In this document: positions 6,990-15,295 of the stretch, in pieces
How positions within the stretch are numbered: position 1 is the stretch's first letter
Layout of the letters: every line of letters starts with the position of its first letter
Source: Chryseobacterium indologenes
Lineage (GTDB): Bacteria; Bacteroidota; Bacteroidia; Flavobacteriales; Weeksellaceae
Assembly: GCF_001295265.1 (NCBI RefSeq)
Contig: NZ_LJOD01000010.1
Location: 62,001 to 126,000 of the forward strand
DNA: 64,000 nucleotides
Reading direction: 5' to 3'
The notes under the pieces: model-generated
The model's input: the letters and a program-made list of their open reading frames with translations, nothing else
What the model was told of the DNA's origin: nothing
The model's database searches: none
Program-made: the position numbers and the translations under genes

Positions 6990-9713
6990 TTATCTTTTCA
7001 TAAAATAACTGAAATAGCTGCAGCTTCCCATCAGGGCGCTGGCTGCCTGGGTATCGGCATATTGGGCTTTCAGCTGGGCAAAATAGGTTCTGTATTTCTG
7101 GTTTTTCAGATTGTCCAGTTCGGCCTGATGAGCCTGTTCTTTTTCAGACCATTTAGGATCTGAATAATCAATATCAGGCCGATTCTTCTCTTCGTACTGA
7201 TAATATTTTCCCTGCTCGGCGCTGGCCATCTGGAACAGGATTCTGGCTTTTTGTTCTTTATCGGTGGAAAGTTTAAGAGCCTTTTGATAATAGCTGATAG
7301 CCAGATCAAAATTGTCAGGTTCAATATAAGAAGTATTCGTAAAGTTTTTATAATAATATTGGTACGGATTTTTTCTTGCTGTGTTCCAGAAATCATATTT
7401 TCCTCCGTTGCTGTTATCAATATCCATTACAAAGAGCTGGCGGTAATATCCTAAAATAGAAGTATTGTAAAGTAAATTTCCGATCAGCTGATCCGCTTTT
7501 GCTGCCTTTTCACCGGTTCCGGCTCCAATCTTTTTCAACTGGATAAGTGCATCAGCAAGTTCCACTTTATTCATGGTACTTTTAATGAACGGGAATTCTG
7601 AATAATTTTCAGCCTTCATACTTTCGGTATCAGGGCTGCCAAAACTTTCCCATACATTATGCCCGAAAACAAGATCTGAAATATTTCTGAAACCGTCATA
7701 CTCTGTTGGAGCGTACTGTTTCTGGGTGATCTTCTGGCCGTCTTTTTCTGTCCAGTCGTAGTTCAGCCTTGGAATTCCGGCAAAGTTCCGGGCTTTTTCG
7801 TAATAGGATTTGGCTTTTTCAAACTCCGCCTGCCTCATGGCTCTGTCACCATAGATTGTGTTGAAGAAAGCATCAATATTTCCTACGCTGTCCATATTTT
7901 TAGCAATGATCTGTTGTTCAAACTGTGTTTTATTCGGCTTTCTGTAAAAGTCCTCAACACTTTTTACCAGGCTTGAATTCGGGTTGTACTGAAGATCTGA
8001 AAGCTTATTGTTCATTAAATATGACTTTCCGTCTTCTCCCTGGAGGAAATATCTGTTGGCAAGGACATCTTTAAGGAAGGAGGCTGTGGAAGGAGCTTCA
8101 CCATAATAATCATAATCGGTATTGGCGGTATCCTGCTTCACCTCTTTTTCCACAAAATATTCTGCATAATCCTTCATCAGATGATCTTCGTAGGAAGCAT
8201 CAATTTTAGGCTGGGAAACAATATCGTTAAGAACTTTCATTCTCTTGATTTGCTCCATGTATTCAGGGTTGGTTGTTTTAATATCATTCAGGATTTCTGT
8301 GCTTTCCTTATAATCTTTCTTTAAAAACTTAAGATAGGCATCTGCAATCTGCCAATACTCATCTTTAGATTTTTCTTTGGTTTTTGAAGTGAATTTTTCC
8401 AGCTCATCAAGGTAGTTTTTGGAGGCGTCGTCATATCCATAGCCTGTCGTGTAAAACGGAATTCTGTTCGGGTTGTTCAATAATTCATCATCACTTTGAT
8501 CCGCTTTTGCATTTCCTGTCTTATCAGATTTGGATCCTCCGAAAAGGTTTTTGAAGAATCGTACAATCTTTTGCCAGAAAGAAAGCTTCTGCTCCTTCAC
8601 TTCAGGGGCTGCTGTACTTTCTTTATCCTCCTTGGAATTGGTATTTCCATCGGTTTTTCCTCTTGAAACAGCCGGATGGGTTGAGGCATCTGAAGAATAA
8701 TAATAGGTAGGAAGATAGCTTCTTTCCAGTTCATTGATACTTCGTACGGCCATTACCTTCAGAATCTCAGAGTCGGGGTTGATGTCATACATCTTTTCCA
8801 TGATAGGAATCGGGTTGTTGAAATCCTCATAGCCTAACAGGAAATAAGCCATGTTCTTTTCCTCATTCGTATTTGCTCTTTTCATAATATTGCTGAAAGA
8901 AGCAGTATCTGAGAGCTTCATCGAAACAAAAGCCGATTCTTTACGGTCTTTTGTATTCATAAAAACCTGGAAGAAATTCCAGTTGGCATCACTGTTCATT
9001 TCGAGTCCTCTCTGAGCTCCGGCCAGTTGGTCAAGTGCCATAAAATAAACGGCACCTTTCAGTTTGATTGGCTCAACATAGGTTTTGAAGGCCTGTACTG
9101 CTGCATCATAATTTCTTGTATAATGGTTGAAACGAACCAGCTGATAACCATAACGCTGTTTGATTTCAGGATTTTTAGCCGCATTATACAGAGAAGTTAA
9201 AGCCGCAATGGTTTTAGGATAATCAAGAGAAGTGGCATTTTCTTTATTGCTGCTGCCTCCGTAATAAAATAAATTTTCACTTTCAACATAATTGATGCTC
9301 ATGTAGGGCTCCAGGTATTTCGCTTCAATCAGATAATCAATGCCTTCACGGTATTTCTGATAGAATCCTGTTCCTAACTTTTGCAGGAGAGGATGGGCTG
9401 GAGTTCCTTTTTTTAAAGCATTAAGGTCGTTCATGCTGATCTTGTACACCAGGTTTTGGGTTTCAGCATAGCTAAGCTGATTGTTAAAGAACTTTTTCCA
9501 GGTGTTAAGATTATCATCAGGGATCAGAGCGGCATTATATCCGGTATAAAACCTGCTGGAGTAGTTATGCAGAAACGGAAGATAGGATTTGTCCTTAATA
9601 ATACTTTGAGTAAAAAGATTAAAATAATCATAATCCGGATCTGACCATGCGCAGGCCTCTGATTTCGTATAGAAAAGAGAGAGTACTGCCAGTGAAAGAA
9701 TATACTTTTTCAT
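6990..9713 (-). CDS. large secreted TPR-like protein of unknown function
   Basis: A 907-residue protein with a signal peptide (MKKYILSLAVLSLFYTKSEA) followed by CAWSDPDYDYFNLFTQ. The body is rich in Tyr, Lys and Asp and has many helix-pair segments such as KAKSYYEKARNFAG and DLAISYYQKALKLSTDKEQKARILFQMASAEQG, typical of TPR/SEL-like repeats. A low-complexity Ser/Lys/Asp region near residues 345-410 includes a basic amphipathic stretch, FWQKIVRFFKNLFGG. I recognise the type (long exported Bacteroidota proteins starting with CAW after the signal) but not a named family. It is downstream of the lipoprotein gene by 76 bases, probably in one unit. Periplasmic or surface scaffold is the most I would infer. 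Confidence 0.75.
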   Translation of the reverse strand: MKKYILSLAVLSLFYTKSEACAWSDPDYDYFNLFTQSIIKDKSYLPFLHNYSSRFYTGYNAALIPDDNLNTWKKFFNNQLSYAETQNLVYKISMNDLNALKKGTPAHPLLQKLGTGFYQKYREGIDYLIEAKYLEPYMSINYVESENLFYYGGSSNKENATSLDYPKTIAALTSLYNAAKNPEIKQRYGYQLVRFNHYTRNYDAAVQAFKTYVEPIKLKGAVYFMALDQLAGAQRGLEMNSDANWNFFQVFMNTKDRKESAFVSMKLSDTASFSNIMKRANTNEEKNMAYFLLGYEDFNNPIPIMEKMYDINPDSEILKVMAVRSINELERSYLPTYYYSSDASTHPAVSRGKTDGNTNSKEDKESTAAPEVKEQKLSFWQKIVRFFKNLFGGSKSDKTGNAKADQSDDELLNNPNRIPFYTTGYGYDDASKNYLDELEKFTSKTKEKSKDEYWQIADAYLKFLKKDYKESTEILNDIKTTNPEYMEQIKRMKVLNDIVSQPKIDASYEDHLMKDYAEYFVEKEVKQDTANTDYDYYGEAPSTASFLKDVLANRYFLQGEDGKSYLMNNKLSDLQYNPNSSLVKSVEDFYRKPNKTQFEQQIIAKNMDSVGNIDAFFNTIYGDRAMRQAEFEKAKSYYEKARNFAGIPRLNYDWTEKDGQKITQKQYAPTEYDGFRNISDLVFGHNVWESFGSPDTESMKAENYSEFPFIKSTMNKVELADALIQLKKIGAGTGEKAAKADQLIGNLLYNTSILGYYRQLFVMDIDNSNGGKYDFWNTARKNPYQYYYKNFTNTSYIEPDNFDLAISYYQKALKLSTDKEQKARILFQMASAEQGKYYQYEEKNRPDIDYSDPKWSEKEQAHQAELDNLKNQKYRTYFAQLKAQYADTQAASALMGSCSYFSYFMKR

Positions 9714-9789
9714 ATAGATTCAAGTGCTTTTAGTGTTGTCGTTAATAACTTTTTTGCTTTCAGGAAATACCTGAAACAGGCTGAGAATA

Positions 9790-10761
9790 TTAAAAATTCC
9801 TTCCCATCACAAATTTACCATCTAATTGATAATAAATAATAGTAAAATCATGTATTTTTTTCTCCAGGAAATCAACGGCATCTTTAAGCTGCTCTTCAGA
9901 GATCTCTTCAGTTTTTATTTTGAAGCCTTTGTTTAGATAGTTTCCGAAATAAAACCCGTCTTTCATAATTTCCACTTCATGATCTGAGATTTTTTTGAAA
10001 TCCGGATTTTCCAGATCCTTTTTAGACAGGGCATTGATAAGCCGGTGCCTGCCAAGGTGGTTGGTAACGATTCCCCATGAATAAATAGGCAGGGCTGCTT
10101 CAATTTTCTTAATAGGATAGTCTTCAAGCTTTGAAAGGTAATTTTTTAACGTAACCAAATCCAGGATTGAATTTTTATTGGTATTTTCCAGGGGAGAGGA
10201 AGTAGAGTAGCACATCAGATAAACTTTATCAACAGGTGGGATTCCCGTATTCTTTTTATCCTTTACCTGATGAAGCCGAAGGGTACAGGTGACCTCTTTT
10301 CCGGAAACCCTTTTCAGTTCCTTTAAAAATTTAAAATAATCGTCCCGTGTGCCGGCTGTCCAGTCGCAGTCGATCTGAATTTCATTATTGGTCTTAAGCT
10401 GGTATTCACGGGTTTTTTTCTGAACCACCTGATGAATGCTTTCCGCAAGAAATGTGATCTCTTCCGGTGAGATGTGCAACATAGATTGATTGGTAATGAA
10501 AACAACAGGAACAATCTGCTTGGAGGTCTGAAAGCTGTTGTCTTTCGTGATCACAGCTACAGGTTGGAATTTTCCACCAACTTTGTCAACATCAAAGAAA
10601 CGGGTATAGAGAAAAGGTTCGGGAGCTTTATCCAATATTTTTTTTTCTTCCTGGTCCATTTTCAGATGGGTTTTCCAGTAATAAAATGTATAAGGGTGAA
10701 CCTGCTTTTTACTGCATGAGAATATAATGAATAACAAAGAGAAAATTAAGATTTTTTTCAT
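9790..10761 (-). CDS. lipoprotein with possible TIM-barrel (GH18-like/DUF3142-like) fold
   Basis: A 323-residue lipoprotein: MKKILIFSLLFIIFSC gives lipobox IIFSC with Cys16. Segments such as EIQIDCDWTAGTRDDYFKFLKELK, VYLMCYSTSS and KIEAALPIYSWGIV look like successive strands and loops of a TIM barrel, reminiscent of GH18-like or DUF3142 proteins, where an acidic DxD patch sits on strand 4. This is a fold guess without search support. The gene precedes the 907-residue protein on the same strand with a 76-base gap, so the two may work together at the envelope. Confidence 0.7.
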   Translation of the reverse strand: MKKILIFSLLFIIFSCSKKQVHPYTFYYWKTHLKMDQEEKKILDKAPEPFLYTRFFDVDKVGGKFQPVAVITKDNSFQTSKQIVPVVFITNQSMLHISPEEITFLAESIHQVVQKKTREYQLKTNNEIQIDCDWTAGTRDDYFKFLKELKRVSGKEVTCTLRLHQVKDKKNTGIPPVDKVYLMCYSTSSPLENTNKNSILDLVTLKNYLSKLEDYPIKKIEAALPIYSWGIVTNHLGRHRLINALSKKDLENPDFKKISDHEVEIMKDGFYFGNYLNKGFKIKTEEISEEQLKDAVDFLEKKIHDFTIIYYQLDGKFVMGRNF

Positions 10762-10790
10762 ATTCTAAAAGTAAGAAAATATAACAAAAA

Positions 10791-10822
10791 AAGATGCTGT
10801 CTCAAGAGTGAGACAGCATTTT
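10791..10822 (-). terminator. terminator of the YadA-head-like gene
   Basis: The stem atgctgtctc (10794-10803) / gagacagcat (10810-10819) has a 6-base loop. On the minus strand a T-rich stretch follows. It ends the gene whose stop is at 10844. Confidence 0.8.
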
Positions 10823-10843
10823 AGTGTATCAGCGTTCAAAGAA

Positions 10844-12010
10844 TTAATCCTGAATAAGCATTTTTTTTGTGTCGATAGTTTTACCGTCAACAGATAGCTT
10901 GTATAAATACATCCCGGATTTTATATTGTTTACTGCAATATTACCTTCACCGGCTTCTCTTATAGGAAAAGATTTTACCAACTGGCCTGATGCAGAATAA
11001 ATTTCTATACTGCTGTTTTTGCTCCCGTTGGGAAGATAGTATTTGATGTTGGTTTCCCCTTTTGTAGGATTGGGTACATTCTGATAAAGTCTGGCACTGT
11101 TACCCGATGAAATATCTTTTATTCCCGTTTGTTTTAATAGAAGGCTTTTCAATTCATCAACCTGCAGCTTAAGGTCATCAATCTGATTTTGAAGTTCAGT
11201 TACTGTCTGATCATTAGCCTGCTTGGCCAAAGCGGTAGAGGCTACCATAACATTTCCGTCTGCATCTACTACCAGAGCCTTTCCGGATCCATTGGGAAGG
11301 TCCTGTAACCGGACAGTTCCTACCGTATGGAAATTAGCCGTTGGAGCATTGGTACGGACACCTACCTGCTGGTCTTTAATCAGCATTGTTGAATTTTTTG
11401 AAAGTCCGAACATGATGGAATATGGAATCGAATTAGTCAGCTTTGTGGAAGCATGTGTTCCTGATCCTATAACGAAAGAGCGGTTTCCTGTTGCAATAAG
11501 ATCTACCCCGAACCCACCGGAATATTCAGATGTCAGGTCCACGCCAACTCCAATGGCAAACTGATTAGAAGCCCTGACCGTATTATTCCACCCCAGTGCT
11601 ATTGACTTTCCTGCGTCATTTAATACCGTGTTCGTCTGTCCTACAACAAGATTTGCACCCCCGCTTGCCTGTAAGCTGTTTCCCCAGCCGCCTACTATAG
11701 AGCTGTTTGCATTTCCTCCAAGCATATTTTGTGATCCGGTAATAATGCTGCCTTTAGCTTTTACCCCGTTAGAATTATTTACGGCGTCTACAACAAACGA
11801 TCCGGGGCTTGTTAAAAAGGCCTGTCCCGGATTGGGAAGAGAACCGCCGGTTCTTAAAAATAAATAAGACTGCTCATTTGTTCCTACATAGTTAGTGCTC
11901 GTGATACCTGAATTTCCGGTAATTTCCCATTGTTGGGCATTCATCACTCCAGCGGAAAATATCATTGCTCCCGCAACAATATTTTTAAGGTTTAATAGAT
12001 GTCTTTTCAT
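10844..12010 (-). CDS. secreted YadA-head-like repeat protein with T9SS sorting domain
   Basis: A 388-residue exported protein. The signal peptide (ending GVMNAQQ) is followed by about 200 residues of glycine/asparagine-rich repeats of YadA-head character (SIVGGWGNSLQ, NLVVGQTNTV, SIALGWNNTV, FAIGVGVDL, SFVIGSGTHAS). Next comes a short coiled coil near residues 265-295 (VTELQNQIDDLKLQVDELKSLL) and a type A C-terminal secretion domain from about 310 (YQNVPNPTKGETNIKYYLP ... SGMYLYKLSVDGKTIDTKKMLIQ). It is therefore predicted to cross the outer membrane by T9SS and be anchored or released. The head and stalk suggest a trimeric adhesin or fibre built without an autotransporter barrel. Three 21-bp-spaced repeats lie upstream. 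Confidence 0.85.
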   Translation of the reverse strand: MKRHLLNLKNIVAGAMIFSAGVMNAQQWEITGNSGITSTNYVGTNEQSYLFLRTGGSLPNPGQAFLTSPGSFVVDAVNNSNGVKAKGSIITGSQNMLGGNANSSIVGGWGNSLQASGGANLVVGQTNTVLNDAGKSIALGWNNTVRASNQFAIGVGVDLTSEYSGGFGVDLIATGNRSFVIGSGTHASTKLTNSIPYSIMFGLSKNSTMLIKDQQVGVRTNAPTANFHTVGTVRLQDLPNGSGKALVVDADGNVMVASTALAKQANDQTVTELQNQIDDLKLQVDELKSLLLKQTGIKDISSGNSARLYQNVPNPTKGETNIKYYLPNGSKNSSIEIYSASGQLVKSFPIREAGEGNIAVNNIKSGMYLYKLSVDGKTIDTKKMLIQD

Positions 12011-12040
12011 GATAATAAATTTTTGGTGTTTAATGTGTTA

Positions 12041-12133
12041 CGAATTTATTTAAATACTGCATGAGATTCAGCCAAGAGCTAATAAATGCGTTTGATTGTC
12101 TAATAACTGTTTCAAAGACTCTGATAAGTGCGT
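12041..12133 (-). promoter_or_regulatory. triple 21-bp-period operator and -7-like element
   Basis: Three 13-bp copies read on the plus strand CTAATAAATGCGT (12079-12091), CTAATAACTGTTT (12100-12112) and CTGATAAGTGCGT (12121-12133), with starts exactly 21 bp apart. On the minus strand a -7-like TAAATTCG (12048 to 12041, one mismatch to TAnnTTTG) lies 30 bp from the nearest copy. The same architecture recurs at 42732-42824. The period matches sites bound by tandem activator dimers such as LytTR regulators; the family is inferred. Confidence 0.5.
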
Positions 12134-12158
12134 TGTAATTTGAATGTTCTTAAAAAAT

Positions 12159-12187
12159 AAAGACCACTTCGGAGTGAAATGGTCTTT
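12159..12187 (-). terminator. terminator of the glp operon
   Basis: aaagacca (12159-12166) pairs with tggtcttt (12180-12187), with extra internal pairing around ttcgg. It is 27 bases beyond the stop of the last gene of the minus-strand glycerol operon. Confidence 0.65.
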
Positions 12188-12213
12188 ATATAATTGGTTC
12201 GGTTTTTTTGAGA

Positions 12214-13014
12214 TTAAAAAACAGTTGCAGCCAGCTGAATTCTGGCGAATTTATTAGACGGATTCCACATCGCCATCATGGAGACCGGGAGATTGTAATG
12301 ATCCGTGATTTTAATGGTTTTGCCTGCTTTTAGACCTACGTTAACAATATCGAAGCTGTTTTTGCCGTTCCCATACAGGAAATGTCTGTCATTAATAGCG
12401 AATCCAACCCCTGCAAAAGCATCCAGATTGATTTTCCTGCCGGAAATTACAGGGTAGCTGACCTGAAGATAGGTGGAATATTTGTTCCTTTCATAGCTTC
12501 CGTCATCGTTCAGAACAACTTCTCCTGCATTAGCCCCTCCGTAAAGCATAATGTCTGCCTCTATATTTAAAGGAAAAGAAGGTCCGAAAGTATAGTTGGT
12601 TCTCAGATCGATGATGTGAGCTGTCCTCCTTCGCGAATAACTGAAAATATCATCCGCAGCAACAGCAGTATTGATATTCCTGGAGTTGTAGAGATCCCAA
12701 AGCCCGATATAAAAACGGCCATCTGAATATTGAATGTAATAATTGATTTCCTTATAATGAGTATTGTCTTTATCATCAGCCAACGCAGAAGCTCCCCAGA
12801 TTCCCATCTTCCATTTCTTTTCAGCATCCAGAGCATAGGAAAGATTTCCCATAACAACAGGTTTGTCCGTAATGATCAATCCTCTCCACAAATGGTTGTT
12901 CTGGATATTCATCGTAAAATCTAATCTGCTGTCTTTCTGGTTTTCTGTGCTTTCCTGAGCAAAAAGATTCCCTGTGCCTAGTAAAACCAGGCCTGTATAA
13001 AAGAGTTTTTTCAT
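12214..13014 (-). CDS. outer-membrane beta-barrel protein of the glycerol operon
   Basis: A 266-residue protein with signal peptide (MKKLFYTGLVLLGTGNLFAQ) and alternating aromatic/polar strands throughout (HLWRGLIITDKPVVMGNLSY, RFYIGLWDLYNSRNI, YSTYLQVSYPV), ending ARIQLAATVF with the terminal aromatic of outer-membrane proteins. I do not know a named family. It follows glpF by only 17 bases and is last in glpD-glpK-glpF, so an outer-membrane channel for glycerol or a glycerol-containing compound is a fair inference. The start at 13014 is chosen over an in-frame start at 13101 because the latter would overlap glpF and lack a signal peptide. Confidence 0.8.
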   Translation of the reverse strand: MKKLFYTGLVLLGTGNLFAQESTENQKDSRLDFTMNIQNNHLWRGLIITDKPVVMGNLSYALDAEKKWKMGIWGASALADDKDNTHYKEINYYIQYSDGRFYIGLWDLYNSRNINTAVAADDIFSYSRRRTAHIIDLRTNYTFGPSFPLNIEADIMLYGGANAGEVVLNDDGSYERNKYSTYLQVSYPVISGRKINLDAFAGVGFAINDRHFLYGNGKNSFDIVNVGLKAGKTIKITDHYNLPVSMMAMWNPSNKFARIQLAATVF

Positions 13015-13031
13015 TGTGTAAGCGTTAGTGG

Positions 13032-13763
13032 TTACCTTAATGCTCCATATAGTAAAGCTGCCAGAATTGCTCCGATGATTGGGCCCGCAATAGGAATCCA
13101 TGCGTAGCTCCAGTCGCTGCTCCCCTTTACCGGAAGAATAGCATGCATAATTCTTGGACCAAGATCTCTTGCGGGATTAATGGCATATCCGGTTGTTCCG
13201 CCCAAAGACAACCCGATTGCCCAGACCAATAAAGTTACAGGGAGCGCTCCCATACTTCCTAAGCCGATTTTTGCAGTCGGATCATTATTTAAAGTAACGC
13301 TTGGGTCCGCAAAATGAAAGATGACAAACACCAGAACGAAAGTTCCGATAATTTCACTGGTTATATTGGAAACAGGTTTTCTGATGGCCGGACCTGTACT
13401 GAAGCAGGCCAGCTTAGCACCTTCATCTTCTGTGATGGCAAAATGGTCTTTATTAAACAGCCAAACCAGAAAAGCACCCAGCATTGCACCGGTCATTTCT
13501 CCGGCAATATAGGTGGGAACAAGATCCCAGGAGAACTTTCCTGCAAAAGCCAATCCCAAAGTTACAGCCGGATTCAGATGGGCTCCGCTGACTGGTCCTG
13601 CAACCGTTACACCTACAAACACAGCCAATGCCCACGCGGTGGTAATTACAATCCATCCGGAATTATTTCCTTTGGTATCCTTTAAAACAACGTTGGCCAC
13701 TACGCCGTTTCCTAAAAGTATCATCAGCATGGTTCCGATGATTTCTGCTACAAATGGAGTCAT
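13032..13763 (-). CDS. glpF: glycerol uptake facilitator (aquaglyceroporin, MIP family)
   Basis: A 243-residue inner-membrane channel with six TM helices and the two half-helix signatures AHLNPAVTLG and INPARDLGPR. The Asp after the second NPA(R) is typical of glycerol-conducting GlpF rather than water-only aquaporins. It conducts glycerol into the cell, where GlpK traps it by phosphorylation. The ATG at 13763 gives the usual start MTPFVAEIIGTMLMILLGNGVVAN; a longer frame from 13841 would overlap glpK. It sits between glpK (25-base gap) and the outer-membrane gene, in one operon. Confidence 0.93.
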   Translation of the reverse strand: MTPFVAEIIGTMLMILLGNGVVANVVLKDTKGNNSGWIVITTAWALAVFVGVTVAGPVSGAHLNPAVTLGLAFAGKFSWDLVPTYIAGEMTGAMLGAFLVWLFNKDHFAITEDEGAKLACFSTGPAIRKPVSNITSEIIGTFVLVFVIFHFADPSVTLNNDPTAKIGLGSMGALPVTLLVWAIGLSLGGTTGYAINPARDLGPRIMHAILPVKGSSDWSYAWIPIAGPIIGAILAALLYGALR

Positions 13764-13788
13764 AGTTTTAATTTTGTTTTCAGTGGAA

Positions 13789-15285
13789 TTAATCTTCAAT
13801 CCAGTTTTGGGCACGCGATACTGCTTTGTTCCAGGTATCAATCATTTTTTCTGCCTTTTCTTTTTCAAGCTGCGGATGAAAGTCTTTATCTACAATCCAT
13901 TGAGCCTGAATTTCATCAATATCTTTCCAGTATCCCACAGCAAGGCCAGCCAGATAAGCCGCACCTAATGCTGTTGTTTCGAGGGTTTTTGGCCGGGTGA
14001 TTTTAAATCCGAAAAGATCAGACTGGATCTGCATCAGAAGATCACTTGCCGAAGCTCCGCCATCTACTCTCAGTTCAAGGCTTGCTCTTCCGGAATCTGC
14101 TTCCATAGATTTTACAATATCATATACCTGAAATGCTATTCCTTCCAGGGTTGCTCTGGCGATATGCCCGTCAGTAGTTCCCCGGGTAATGCCTACCATA
14201 GTTCCTCTTGCATACTGGTCCCAATAAGGAGCTCCCAATCCTGTAAGAGCAGGAACAAAATAAACACCTCCGTTATCTTCAACACTTGCAGCCAGATTAT
14301 TCACTTCATCTGAAGAATGGATAAGCTTTAGACCGTCTCTCAGCCATTGGATAGCCGCTCCGCCTACAAATACACTCCCTTCAAGAGCATAGTTTACTTC
14401 ATTGTTGATTTTCCAGGCAACTGTTGTGAGTAAATTATTTTTGGAGGATACAGCTTCTTTTCCCGTATTCATCAATAAGAAGCATCCTGTTCCGTAAGTA
14501 TTCTTAACCATTCCGGGAGTGATGCACATCTGCCCGAATAAAGCGGCCTGCTGGTCTCCTGCAATTCCGGCAATTGGGATTTTGGTGGAGAATAAAGTGG
14601 TTGCAGTTTCGCCGTAGATTTCACTGCTCTGCTTTACTTCAGGAAGAACAGACCTTGGAATATCAAATAACTGCAGAAGATCTTCATCCCACTCCAGAGT
14701 GTGAATATTCAGAAGCATGGTTCTGCTGGCGTTGGATACATCGGTAATAAACATTTTTCCACGGGTAAGCTTCCATACCAGCCAGGTATCAACTGTTCCA
14801 AAGCATAACCGGCCTGCTGCTGCTTTTTCTCTGGCTCCTTCTACATTGTCCAGGATCCATTTTAATTTGGTGGCAGAAAAATAAGCATCCAGCACAAGTC
14901 CCGTTTTCTCCCTGATGATTTCGGCGTGTCCCTGTTCCTTCAGTTCATCGCAGTATTTGGATGTTCTTCTGTCCTGCCATACAATAGCGTTGTAAACAGG
15001 TTCGCCCGTTTCTTTGTCCCAAACAATTGTCGTTTCTCTCTGATTGGTAATTCCGATGGCAGCGACTTCCAGCCCGGAAATTCCGGCTTTGGCAATGATT
15101 TCCGCGGCAACAGAAATTTGAGAAGACCATATTTCGTTGGGGTCATGTTCTACCCAGCCGGGAGTGGGGAATATTTGTTCAAAATTTTTCTGGGATATAT
15201 ATTCTATAGCTCCACTGTGATTGAATAGAATTGCTCTGGAAGAGGTTGTTCCCTGATCTAAAGCGAGAATCAGTTTTTCTTTCAT
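13789..15285 (-). CDS. glpK: glycerol kinase
   Basis: A 498-residue FGGY-family kinase of normal length. It starts with the phosphate-1 motif [15 protein letters not shown] and has [12 protein letters not shown], the substrate text [37 protein letters not shown] and the adenosine motif [20 protein letters not shown]. It makes sn-glycerol-3-phosphate from glycerol and ATP, feeding GlpD. It lies 10 bases after glpD and is co-transcribed. Confidence 0.96.
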   Translation of the reverse strand: MKEKLILALDQGTTSSRAILFNHSGAIEYISQKNFEQIFPTPGWVEHDPNEIWSSQISVAAEIIAKAGISGLEVAAIGITNQRETTIVWDKETGEPVYNAIVWQDRRTSKYCDELKEQGHAEIIREKTGLVLDAYFSATKLKWILDNVEGAREKAAAGRLCFGTVDTWLVWKLTRGKMFITDVSNASRTMLLNIHTLEWDEDLLQLFDIPRSVLPEVKQSSEIYGETATTLFSTKIPIAGIAGDQQAALFGQMCITPGMVKNTYGTGCFLLMNTGKEAVSSKNNLLTTVAWKINNEVNYALEGSVFVGGAAIQWLRDGLKLIHSSDEVNNLAASVEDNGGVYFVPALTGLGAPYWDQYARGTMVGITRGTTDGHIARATLEGIAFQVYDIVKSMEADSGRASLELRVDGGASASDLLMQIQSDLFGFKITRPKTLETTALGAAYLAGLAVGYWKDIDEIQAQWIVDKDFHPQLEKEKAEKMIDTWNKAVSRAQNWIED

Positions 15286-15295
15286 ACCGGATCGT

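Noticed and set aside
13015..13101. Upstream extension of the outer-membrane protein of the glp operon
   Set aside because: It overlaps the end of glpF in another frame and removes the signal peptide from the N-terminus.
13314..13685. Plus-strand reading frames inside glpF and glpK
   Set aside because: They are opposite-strand shadows of conserved genes and have no family resemblance.
13764..13841. Upstream extension of glpF
   Set aside because: It overlaps the end of glpK; glpF homologues start at MTPFVAEI-type sequences.
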